DNA from: Bacilli bacterium | GTDB lineage: Bacteria > Bacillota_I > Bacilli_A > ML615J-28 > CAG-313 | Length of the DNA: 15,915 nucleotides | Reading direction: 5' to 3' | Assembly (NCBI GenBank): GCA_900770645.1 | Contig: CAAGKY010000054.1 | Coordinates: forward strand, 1-15,915 | Part shown: in pieces, positions 1 to 5,065 of the stretch | Position numbering within the stretch: the stretch's first letter is position 1 | Layout: the number at the start of each line of letters is the position of its first letter | Position numbers and translations under genes: made by a program | Notes under the pieces: generated by a model | The model's database searches: none | What the model was told of the DNA's origin: nothing | What the model saw: the letters and a program-made list of their open reading frames with translations, nothing else

Positions 1-194
1 AATTCCCCAACTCTACAATCACTAACTCAACCTAGCAGTATCAGACATAACTCTACCAACCAACACATCCAATAGATACATCCATCAGTATCAGACACAT
101 ATTAGATAGACACATGATCCATACAGCACACAGTGGACGCCCTGATGATCTTGAATGAAACAAGATTGTTATTTAATCACTAAACCATCCTCAC

Positions 195-214
195 AACAAT
201 TTTGTAAAATTGTT
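195..214. other. 9-bp palindrome in the terminal repeat
   Basis: The arms AACAATTTT and AAAATTGTT flank a GT centre. The right-hand copy is cut off inside this palindrome, because the window ends at the base equivalent to 199. The palindrome could be a protein-binding site near the origin, or a hairpin that stopped sequencing or assembly. Confidence 0.6.
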
Positions 215-236
215 CTTGATTTTTGTATTTACATAT
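199..236 (+). repeat. Inverted terminal repeat, left observed copy (38 bp, perfect)
   Basis: This stretch reads identically to the reverse complement of 15878-15915, base for base over 38 positions, and then diverges at 237. It marks the inner boundary of the terminal repeat at the left. The near-palindrome AACAATTTT-GT-AAAATTGTT (195-214; 9-bp arms, 2-base centre) overlaps its outer edge. Confidence 0.9.
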
Positions 237-264
237 TGCATTATATTTTTATTATGTATATAAT
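236..264 (+). promoter_or_regulatory. Early rightward promoter (TTGCAT-17-TATAAT)
   Basis: A -35-like TTGCAT at 236-241 and a perfect -10 TATAAT at 259-264 are separated by 17 bases, directly inside the terminal repeat boundary. Transcription would start near 271, giving a leader of about 27 bases before the terminal-protein gene. No other good promoter lies upstream of the first gene. Confidence 0.65.
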
Positions 265-297
265 TAGTCTAGGTAGATAGAATAGGAGGTGAAGAAA

Positions 298-942
298 ATG
301 AGTAGAAGATACAGAAGAACTATCAAATATAAAAGAAGTAATGTTGAAAGAGTTAAAACTAAATATACACCACAGGTTAGAATAGCAAGAAAAGAATTAA
401 GAGCTACATTAGGTGATTTAAGTAAAGAAGTATCTGATTTAGGAAGATACTCAAGATTAAATAGTAATGCTAGTAGATTATTAAAAACAAGACTTGCTGC
501 AAATGGAATAAAATTTACCAAGAGTAGATTTAGTGTTGATATACCTGAAAACTTAAAAGTAACACAATATAAAGCAATTCAAAAAGCAATAACTGACTTT
601 AGAGCATCTGAATCAAGTACAGTAAGAGGATTAAAAAGACAAGTTACAAGACAAAGAGAACATTTAGAGCAAATGATAGGTGATAGTAAAGTTGTTAATC
701 AATTATCGGATAAAGATATATATAACTTTAATAAAATATGGGGATCTAAAGATTATGAGAACTTAAGAGATATATTAGGTAGTGATGAAATAGAGCAATT
801 AATGGCAAATACTATTAAAAATAAAACTGGAAAGATTAATTTCAGAAGAGAACTAGAAAAATATATAGGTTATGAAGTAGATCCTGAAATGAAGAAATCT
901 ATTTATAATATCTATAAAGGATACCTTAAAGTTAATATGTAG
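298..942 (+). CDS. Putative DNA terminal protein (replication primer)
   Basis: The 214-residue product has a very basic N-terminus (SRRYRRTIKYKRSN) and a long, mostly helical, charged body. In phi29-like phages the terminal protein gene sits immediately upstream of the polymerase. It supplies the hydroxyl group that primes replication and stays covalently attached to the 5' ends. Size (phi29's is 266 residues, Cp-1's about 230), basic N-terminus and position all fit, but terminal proteins diverge fast and no motif proves the function. The start chosen is ATG 298, because the AGGAGG at 284-289 lies 8 bases before it. An upstream GTG at 289 would overlap that ribosome binding site. The gene ends with TAG, 11 bases before the polymerase ATG, so the two are probably translated from one message. 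The priming Ser/Thr/Tyr cannot be named from sequence alone. Confidence 0.7.
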   Translation: MSRRYRRTIKYKRSNVERVKTKYTPQVRIARKELRATLGDLSKEVSDLGRYSRLNSNASRLLKTRLAANGIKFTKSRFSVDIPENLKVTQYKAIQKAITDFRASESSTVRGLKRQVTRQREHLEQMIGDSKVVNQLSDKDIYNFNKIWGSKDYENLRDILGSDEIEQLMANTIKNKTGKINFRRELEKYIGYEVDPEMKKSIYNIYKGYLKVNM

Positions 943-953
943 GAGTGAATCAG

Positions 954-1823
954 ATGAAATTATGGAATAATTATACAGGTCATAAATATGAGATTATTGG
1001 AAAAAGAAAATTAATAGATACTACAATATATACATTTGATATTGAAACATCCAGTTATTTAATATTAGATGGTGAAATATTACCAGCGGCAAAGTATGAA
1101 GAATTAAGTTCTAAAGATAGAGAAAGAGCAGTAAAGCAATCTAATATGTATATATGGATGTTTAGTATAAATGAACAAGTATATTATGGAAGAACATGGG
1201 ATGAGTTTAAATTATTTATAGAAGAACTTAATGAAGTTAGTCCATATATAAAAGTAGTATTTGTACATAATTTAGCATTTGAATTTCAATATTTAAAATC
1301 AGTATTAGAGTTTACTGAAGTAGCTGCAAGAATATCACATAAACCTATGAAAGCAAAAGTTAAAGAATATAATTTAGAGTTTAGATGTTCTTATAATATG
1401 ACTAATTGTGCACTTGCTAAATTACCTAAGTTATTTAATTTACCAGTTGAGAAAAAAGTTGGTGATCTTGATTATAATTTATTAAGACACTCAAAAACAG
1501 TATTAACTGATAAAGAATTAGGATATTGTGAGTATGATTGTTTAGTAGTTTATGAATATATCAAGTATGAGTTAAAAACATATCCAGATGTATATCATAT
1601 ACCTATAACATCAACAGGTCATGTAAGAACTGAACTTAAGGAACTTGTAAGAACTAATTATTCATATAAAGCAAAAGTAAGGAAGTCAATAAATACATCA
1701 GGACATATTTATAATATGTTAGTTGCTGCATTTAGTGGTGGATATACTCATGCTAATTATGTTTATACTGATGAGATAGTGAGGTGTGTTGATAGTTGGG
1801 ATTTTACTTCCAGCTATCCTTAG
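954..1823 (+). CDS. Protein-primed family B DNA polymerase, exonuclease half up to motif A (interrupted by TAG)
   Basis: This is the N-terminal part of the replicative polymerase. Exo I is at residues 28-33 (TFDIET; D29, E31), Exo II at 105-112 (HNLAFEFQ, N106) and Exo III at 191-195 (Y191, D195), together forming the 3'-5' proofreading site. The fragment ends inside polymerase motif A (DFTSSYP, D283 to P289), where codon 290 is TAG. The frame is then open without any shift to 3014. On its own this 289-residue piece holds the exonuclease and one catalytic Asp of the palm, but neither motif B nor motif C. ATG 954 is chosen because AGGAG at 941-945 precedes it by 8 bases; a GTG at 945 would overlap that site. 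The gene could be disrupted, split, or rescued by UAG readthrough. Confidence 0.85.
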   Translation: MKLWNNYTGHKYEIIGKRKLIDTTIYTFDIETSSYLILDGEILPAAKYEELSSKDRERAVKQSNMYIWMFSINEQVYYGRTWDEFKLFIEELNEVSPYIKVVFVHNLAFEFQYLKSVLEFTEVAARISHKPMKAKVKEYNLEFRCSYNMTNCALAKLPKLFNLPVEKKVGDLDYNLLRHSKTVLTDKELGYCEYDCLVVYEYIKYELKTYPDVYHIPITSTGHVRTELKELVRTNYSYKAKVRKSINTSGHIYNMLVAAFSGGYTHANYVYTDEIVRCVDSWDFTSSYP

Positions 1824-1826
1824 CTA
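1821..1826 (+). other. Six-base insertion with in-frame amber codon in polymerase motif A
   Basis: The read-through protein is DFTSSYP-stop-L-Y-V-M-VTHKF-P. In phi29 polymerase the corresponding stretch is DVNSLYP-A-Q-M-YSRLL-P. Removing six bases (TAGCTA, or equivalently AGCTAT at 1822-1827) gives SSYP-YV-M-VTHKF-P, which matches the phi29 spacing exactly. AGCTAT also occurs at 1812-1817, ten bases upstream, so the extra bases look like a short local duplication. The phi29 sequence is from memory. That this is an insertion is an inference from motif spacing. Confidence 0.65.
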
Positions 1827-1832
1827 TATGTA

Positions 1833-3014
1833 ATGGTTACACATAAATTTCCAATGACTAAGTTTAAATTATGTAATATTAAAAGAGTTGAAGAGTTTTC
1901 TGATAGTTTTGCTTATTTAGTAAGAGTAAGATTTAAGAATATTAAAAGTAAATATTATAATAATTTTATATCTAAATCTAAATGTTTATTATGTTATGAT
2001 CCTGTAATGGATAATGGTAGAGTTGTAGAATCAAAAGAAGTTGAGTTAATATGTACTGATATTGATTTAAAACTTTATTTAGATACTTATTATATGGATT
2101 CTTATGAGATAGAAGAATGTTACTATTCAGTTTATAAATATTTACCTAAAGAATTTATAAATTTTATATTAGATAAATATGTAAAGAAAACTAAGTATAA
2201 AAATGATCCAGAACATGAACTTGAATATGCAAAAGAAAAAAGTTTATTTAATAGTTTGTATGGAATGACAGTAACTAATGAAATTAAATCTGAAGTAGAT
2301 TTTAAATTAGGTGAATGGATAGAGATTCCATTAACTAATGAAGAAATACTTGAGAAGTTAGAAAAATCTGTAAAGGATGGATTCTTATCATTTAGTTGGG
2401 GAGTATGGGTTACAGCATATGCAAGAAATAATCTTATTAGAAATATCATTCAGTTGGATGAGTATCAAGTATATGCTGATACTGATTCACTAAAACTTTC
2501 TAATGGATATAATAAAAAGGTTATAGAAAACTATAATAAGAGTGTAGAAAAAAGAATTAAAAAAGTATCAGAAGAATTAAGAATACCTTATGAGAAGTTT
2601 GCACCTAAAGATATTAAAGGTGTGGAAAGAATGCTCGGAGTATTTGATAATGATGGTAAGTATAAAGAGTTTATTACTCAGGGAGCTAAAAAATATGCTT
2701 ATAGAACTGAGGATGATGTAGTTCATATTACAGTATCAGGAGTTCCAAAGAGTGGAGCAGTATGTTTAGATAATGATTTAAACAACTTTAAGGATAATTT
2801 AGTATTTGAACATAAATATACTAATAAGAACACAGTAATGTATTGTGAGGAGCAGGAAAGTGTATCTTTTAAAGATTATTTAGGTGTTGAATGTAAAGTA
2901 TCTGAAAAGTCAGGATGTTGTATTATACCTACATCATATGTATTAAGTAAAGCATTAGATTATGCTGAGTTATTATCTGATAGAAGTACTGAAAGACAAT
3001 TATTTAAGGAGTGA
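1833..3014 (+). CDS. Protein-primed family B DNA polymerase, C-terminal palm/TPR2/thumb half
   Basis: This continues the polymerase in the same frame after the TAG. Counting codons from ATG 954, motif B is K429-SLFNSLYG (N433, Y436, G437), motif C is YADTDS (D509, D511), and a KxY-type element is GAKKYAY (K579-Y581). These are the nucleotide-binding and catalytic elements of family B polymerases. With the first half the enzyme would be about 685 residues, longer than phi29's 575. ATG 1833 (V294 context, YVM) is the first in-frame ATG, but no ribosome binding site precedes it. Independent translation is therefore doubtful, and a separate product would lack the motif A aspartate. It ends with TGA, just before a small membrane-protein gene that has its own AGGAG. 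Confidence 0.85.
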   Translation: MVTHKFPMTKFKLCNIKRVEEFSDSFAYLVRVRFKNIKSKYYNNFISKSKCLLCYDPVMDNGRVVESKEVELICTDIDLKLYLDTYYMDSYEIEECYYSVYKYLPKEFINFILDKYVKKTKYKNDPEHELEYAKEKSLFNSLYGMTVTNEIKSEVDFKLGEWIEIPLTNEEILEKLEKSVKDGFLSFSWGVWVTAYARNNLIRNIIQLDEYQVYADTDSLKLSNGYNKKVIENYNKSVEKRIKKVSEELRIPYEKFAPKDIKGVERMLGVFDNDGKYKEFITQGAKKYAYRTEDDVVHITVSGVPKSGAVCLDNDLNNFKDNLVFEHKYTNKNTVMYCEEQESVSFKDYLGVECKVSEKSGCCIIPTSYVLSKALDYAELLSDRSTERQLFKE

Positions 3015-3018
3015 GTTT

Positions 3019-3123
3019 ATGAATGATAAAGAGATTAGTTATTTAATAGTTATTATTTGTATTATAGTAATGATTTTACTAATATTTACAGGTATTTTAT
3101 TAAATATTATAAAAGTATCTTGA
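3019..3123 (+). CDS. 34-residue single-span membrane peptide
   Basis: ATG 3019 follows AAGGAG (3006-3011) at 7 bases, overlapping the end of the polymerase gene. The peptide begins MNDKEIS. An almost uninterrupted hydrophobic stretch of Ile, Val, Leu and Met follows (about residues 8-31), and the peptide ends in KVS. It has no recognisable domain. Phi29-like phages encode small membrane proteins that tether replication to the envelope, which is one possible role. A holin-like or host-modifying role is equally open. It is too short for routine gene finders, but the ribosome binding site and tight spacing support it. Confidence 0.55.
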   Translation: MNDKEISYLIVIICIIVMILLIFTGILLNIIKVS

Positions 3124-3173
3124 ATTGTAATTATAAAAGTGATAATATTAAGTTAAAGATAAGGAGGTATATA

Positions 3174-3389
3174 ATGGATAAGATATTTGAAAATGTAAGA
3201 AAAATAGTATCAGAAGAATTACCATACTTAGTAGATTTAGTAGAATCTAAGAATGGATATTTCTTATATATAAGAAGTATATCTGGAAACATAAAAAATG
3301 TTATAAATTTAACATTATTATATAAAGCAACATTAAGTTTAAATACTGAATTACTTGCTGATTTATGTATTAGAACAATTAAAGGATAG
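3174..3389 (+). CDS. 71-residue hypothetical early protein
   Basis: I do not recognise this protein. AAGGAGG at 3161-3167 sits 6 bases before ATG 3174, which fixes the start. A longer reading from TTG 3057 would have to overlap the preceding peptide gene and lacks a ribosome binding site. The product is MDKIFENVRKIVSEEL at its N-terminus, then a mixed region with GYFLYIRS and a helical C-terminal half (LTLLYKATLSLNTELLADL). It carries no signal peptide or membrane span. It ends with two consecutive TAG codons, which argues against general UAG reassignment. It lies in the run of small early genes after the polymerase. Confidence 0.7.
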   Translation: MDKIFENVRKIVSEELPYLVDLVESKNGYFLYIRSISGNIKNVINLTLLYKATLSLNTELLADLCIRTIKG

Positions 3390-3411
3390 TAGAAAATAGG
3401 AGTGAATTATA

Positions 3412-3552
3412 ATGAAAAAAATAAATAAAATAATATTAGTAATAGGTTTAATTCTTTTATGTTTATTTGCTAAACATCAATATGATATAGCTGTTGATAT
3501 GTGTAAAAGTGCAGGACACTCTACTGAATATTGTTTAAATGGTTTAAAATAA
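3412..3552 (+). CDS. 46-residue exported or membrane-anchored two-cysteine peptide
   Basis: ATG 3412 is preceded by AGGAG at 3399-3403. The N-terminus MKKINKIILVIGLILLCLFA is a positively charged end followed by a hydrophobic segment, either a signal peptide (possible cleavage after LFA) or an anchor. The remaining 26 residues contain C31 and C41 (C-x9-C), which could form a disulfide outside the membrane. No family is recognised. Its stop TAA overlaps the next ATG by one base, so translation is probably coupled. Confidence 0.6.
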   Translation: MKKINKIILVIGLILLCLFAKHQYDIAVDMCKSAGHSTEYCLNGLK

Positions 3553-3695
3553 TGAAGATATATTTATTACTAATTGATTTAAGAACATTTAAAACATGGA
3601 AGAAATACTTTGATACTGAGTTTGAAAGAGATAAATACATCAGAAGATCATTTTATTTTACTCATATTAAAGTAGTAGAGGCTGGGTATGAATAA
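3552..3695 (+). CDS. 47-residue hypothetical protein
   Basis: ATG 3552 overlaps the preceding stop (TAATG) and has no visible ribosome binding site, so it is probably translated by coupling. The product MKIYLLLIDLRTFKTWKKYF... has a short hydrophobic N-terminal strand and then a basic/aromatic helix with FERDKYIRRSF, ending VVEAGYE. I associate the FERDKxIRR pattern with small uncharacterised proteins of Bacillota phages, but this is recollection and gives no function. It overlaps the next gene by 8 bases. Confidence 0.55.
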   Translation: MKIYLLLIDLRTFKTWKKYFDTEFERDKYIRRSFYFTHIKVVEAGYE

Positions 3696-3831
3696 CTATA
3701 ATCATAAAAAGAATGAAATAGACTTATTACAAAAAATAGCAAATATAACATCATTGATTTTAGAATTATATGCAACTGGAAAAATAACTGAAGAAGTTAA
3801 AAATAAATTATTAAGCGAGGTCAAAAGATGA
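3688..3831 (+). CDS. 47-residue hypothetical protein
   Basis: ATG 3688 lies inside the end of the previous gene, with AGAGG (3677-3681) 6 bases upstream. The product MNNYNHKKNEIDLLQKIANI... is hydrophilic at the start and otherwise mainly helical (ITSLILELYATGKITEEVKNKLL), with no membrane span or known motif. The stop overlaps the next start as ATGA (3828-3831). The chain of overlaps from 3412 to 4227 indicates one translationally coupled early operon. Confidence 0.55.
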   Translation: MNNYNHKKNEIDLLQKIANITSLILELYATGKITEEVKNKLLSEVKR

Positions 3832-4082
3832 ATAATAGTTTAGGTAGTAAATGTTATGATGAAGAGATTAAAAGAGATTTATTAATAGAACCTAAAACTA
3901 TATGTGAAGTTGATAGAAGAAGAAAATGTGATTCTTTATATATAAATCTTAATAAAAGATTAGTAAAAGAGAATAGTATCTTAAAGAATAAAATAATACT
4001 TATAAATGATATTATTCTTAATAATACTGATGTTTGTTATATCAAATCTAAAATAATGGAGGTTATTGACAATGGAAAATAA
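3828..4082 (+). CDS. 84-residue hypothetical helical protein
   Basis: The start ATG 3828 overlaps the upstream TGA, with GCGAGG (3815-3820) 7 bases before it. The sequence has a Cys-containing N-terminal half (C9, C26, C34) rich in Arg and Lys (VDRRRKCDS). A C-terminal half with a likely coiled coil (LNKRLVKENSILKNKIILIND) follows. No family is recognised. The arrangement of a basic region followed by a coiled coil would suit a small DNA- or RNA-binding dimer, but that is speculation. The end overlaps the next gene by 11 bases. Confidence 0.65.
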   Translation: MNNSLGSKCYDEEIKRDLLIEPKTICEVDRRRKCDSLYINLNKRLVKENSILKNKIILINDIILNNTDVCYIKSKIMEVIDNGK

Positions 4083-4094
4083 AAAATATATAAT
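4066..4094 (+). promoter_or_regulatory. Perfect-consensus promoter TTGACA-17-TATAAT
   Basis: TTGACA at 4066-4071 and TATAAT at 4089-4094 are both exact consensus hexamers with the optimal 17-base spacer. The -35 box ends immediately before ATG 4072 and the -10 box lies inside that gene. A transcript from about 4101 would skip the 51-codon gene's start and begin the next operon section (4211 onward), including the long hairpin at 4613-4732. Confidence 0.65.
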
Positions 4095-4227
4095 AATTAC
4101 AATAATTATTAGTTTAGTATGTATTATTTCAGGAGTATTAATAGGATGTAGTATTATAAAGATTGTAAGAACACATACATGTGATGATACTGCATGTTAT
4201 TTAACAAGCTGTGAAAAAATACGATAA
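4072..4227 (+). CDS. 51-residue cysteine-rich membrane peptide, possible lipoprotein
   Basis: ATG 4072 follows GGAGG (4058-4062) by 9 bases. The N-terminus MENKKY is followed by a long hydrophobic run (residues 7-30) that contains L-I-G-C at 23-26. This fits a lipobox, with C26 as the lipidated residue. The alternative is a plain transmembrane anchor. The exposed tail carries three more cysteines (C38, C42, C47). Together with the peptide at 3412 it suggests secreted or surface-exposed Cys-containing early products. Such products could act in superinfection exclusion, but nothing here proves it. Confidence 0.55.
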   Translation: MENKKYIIITIIISLVCIISGVLIGCSIIKIVRTHTCDDTACYLTSCEKIR

Positions 4228-4435
4228 AACATTTTTTATATTATATGAATTAAAAAGTGGTGATTTTTATAATTCTGCAAATGGTATAAATGAACTTGCA
4301 GAAGTACTAGGTAAAACTAGACTAGAAGCATTAAGATCATTAAGGACATATATAAAGAATGATACATATATAAAAGATAAAAAGGGTACTAAATTAAAAT
4401 TATTAAATGAATATATTATGGAGGGTAAAAAATGA
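4211..4435 (+). CDS. Small helix-turn-helix-like protein
   Basis: The frame opens at GTG 4211 and gives 74 residues. No ATG exists near the N-terminus and no clear ribosome binding site precedes it, so the start is uncertain; the gene overlaps the end of the previous one by 17 bases. Residues 24-50 (GINELAEVLGKTRLEALRSL...) have the helix-turn-helix pattern of small phage DNA-binding proteins: a helix, a glycine turn and a second basic helix. A basic tail (KNDTYIKDKKGTKLK) follows. A transcription or replication regulatory role is therefore possible. The TGA overlaps the next ATG (ATGA), indicating coupling. The HTH reading is by eye only. Confidence 0.5.
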   Translation: MKKYDKTFFILYELKSGDFYNSANGINELAEVLGKTRLEALRSLRTYIKNDTYIKDKKGTKLKLLNEYIMEGKK

Positions 4436-4614
4436 TTAATAATTCAGATATTAAAGATATCTACTTATATCTAAAAGGTGAAGCAGTAGATACTGAAAAA
4501 ATTGAAAACATAACTAAAAGACTTGAATTAATAGTAAAGCAAATTGAAGTACAAGAAGAATTCAACTCTAAGATGGATGCAATATCTAAAGAGTTTGAAA
4601 CTCTTAAAAAATAG
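4432..4614 (+). CDS. 60-residue acidic coiled-coil protein
   Basis: ATG 4432 overlaps the preceding stop, with GGAGG (4421-4425) 6 bases upstream. The product is almost all helix, with heptad-like spacing of Ile, Leu and Val from about residue 19 to 58 (KIENITKRLELIVKQIEVQE...). There is no membrane span. Function is unknown, and it might partner with the HTH-like protein encoded just before. Its last codon and TAG stop lie in the 5' arm of the long hairpin that follows. Confidence 0.65.
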   Translation: MINNSDIKDIYLYLKGEAVDTEKIENITKRLELIVKQIEVQEEFNSKMDAISKEFETLKK

Positions 4615-4732
4615 AGCTGAATAGCTCTTACGGATGAATTAGATATTCTAATAAACAACTAATTAAACTCATTATTTTCTTTTTAAATATCGATCCTATT
4701 TGCTAATTCATCCATAAGAGTTATTGAACTCT
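4613..4732 (+). ncRNA. Long hairpin (120 nt), candidate structured RNA or translational control element
   Basis: Bases 4613-4642 pair with 4703-4732: 27 of 30 positions pair, including one G-U (4624/4721). Mismatches fall at 4617/4728, 4619/4726 and 4631/4714. The 60-base centre is A+T-rich, with only a weak internal pairing (GATATT 4642-4647 with AATATC, 4687-4692). The 3' arm ends exactly where the next gene's ribosome binding site GGAGG (4733-4737) begins, so stem formation could affect its translation. No U-tract follows, so it is not an ordinary terminator. Alternatives are a small RNA, a packaging-RNA-like molecule (phi29 pRNA is also about 120 nt with a paired end helix) or a miniature inverted-repeat insertion. 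Confidence 0.6.
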
Positions 4733-4743
4733 GGAGGTATATT

Positions 4744-4932
4744 ATGAAAAAATTATGTCCTATACATTATAAAAGTATAAAAAAGAAATGTGATACTATT
4801 AGAGGTTATAGTATCAGCTTTGGAACTAAGATAGTTGAAAAAGCAGATTTAGTAGATAAACCAATAACAATAGAGATAGAAAAAGGAAGAATCATTATCA
4901 AAGAATTAGAACCAGAACTTCCTTTAGTCTAA
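4744..4932 (+). CDS. 62-residue protein, possible AbrB/MazE-like swapped-hairpin DNA-binding fold
   Basis: ATG 4744 follows GGAGG (4733-4737) by 6 bases. The N-terminal part has a C-P-x-H...C motif (C5, H8, C16) and basic residues. The segment from about residue 19 on (IRGYSISFGTKIVEKADL, then ITIEIEKGRIIIKELEPEL) follows the strand-loop-strand pattern of AbrB/MazE-type transition regulators, in which a GRIxIK strand is typical. In that family such proteins bind DNA as intertwined dimers. The match is by eye and weak in the first half. A lone antitoxin-like or early-late switch regulator is possible. Its expression may be controlled by the hairpin directly upstream. Confidence 0.5.
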   Translation: MKKLCPIHYKSIKKKCDTIRGYSISFGTKIVEKADLVDKPITIEIEKGRIIIKELEPELPLV

Positions 4933-4950
4933 AATAAAGGAGGTGTGAGT

Positions 4951-5064
4951 ATGGATCTAATTCTTATTTTTTTAGGACTTATTTTTGTAATTATATTCTT
5001 AATATGCCTATTAAAATTCATCTATATAGATGTAGACGATTCAGATTATGAGGAGAGGGAATAA
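4951..5064 (+). CDS. 37-residue single-span membrane peptide with acidic tail
   Basis: AAAGGAGG at 4936-4943 precedes ATG 4951 by 7 bases, a strong ribosome binding site. Residues 2-25 (DLILIFLGLIFVIIFLICLL...) form one hydrophobic span. The tail is short and strongly acidic (DVDDSDYEERE). No family is recognised. It is the fourth such mini membrane protein in this early operon. Its stop is two bases before the next ATG. Confidence 0.6.
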   Translation: MDLILIFLGLIFVIIFLICLLKFIYIDVDDSDYEERE

Positions 5065-5065
5065 T

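Larger units (their letters stand above)
1..236. repeat. Putative left inverted terminal repeat / replication origin end
   Basis: This is a gene-free left end. Positions 199-236 are a perfect inverted copy of the last 38 bases of the window. The simplest reading is that the whole stretch 1-236 is the inverted terminal repeat and that the right copy was not fully assembled. By my count the first 150 bases hold about 46 C and 16 G, with no G in the first 34. That makes the segment richer in G+C than the coding DNA and strongly strand-asymmetric. A 12-base direct repeat CAGTATCAGACA lies at 36-47 and 86-97. The sequence begins 5'-AA, which would fit sliding-back initiation by a terminal-protein/polymerase pair, though this is weak evidence. 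The ITR extent and the location of the true terminus are inferences. Confidence 0.55.

Noticed and set aside
264..521. Minus-strand open frame of 85 codons opposite the terminal protein gene
   Set aside because: It lies antisense to a well-supported gene, is hydrophobic low-complexity from A+T-rich complement, and has no ribosome binding site.
1800..1840. Intron or intein in the polymerase
   Set aside because: Only six extra bases are present and the frame continues directly, so there is no room for either element.
2132..2449. Minus-strand open frame opposite polymerase motif B region
   Set aside because: It is a shadow of the polymerase gene, whose motifs fix the coding strand.
3057..3173. 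N-terminal extension of the 71-residue gene from TTG 3057
   Set aside because: It overlaps the better-supported membrane peptide gene, lacks a ribosome binding site, and AAGGAGG points to ATG 3174.
4205..4230. Programmed frameshift at GTGAAAAAATACG joining the genes at 4072 and 4211
   Set aside because: The shift would have to be +1 or -2, and the products (membrane peptide, HTH-like) do not form a sensible fusion. Simple overlap with a GTG start is simpler.
4461..4658. Minus-strand open frame of 65 codons
   Set aside because: It is antisense to the coiled-coil gene and runs into the hairpin region without a ribosome binding site.
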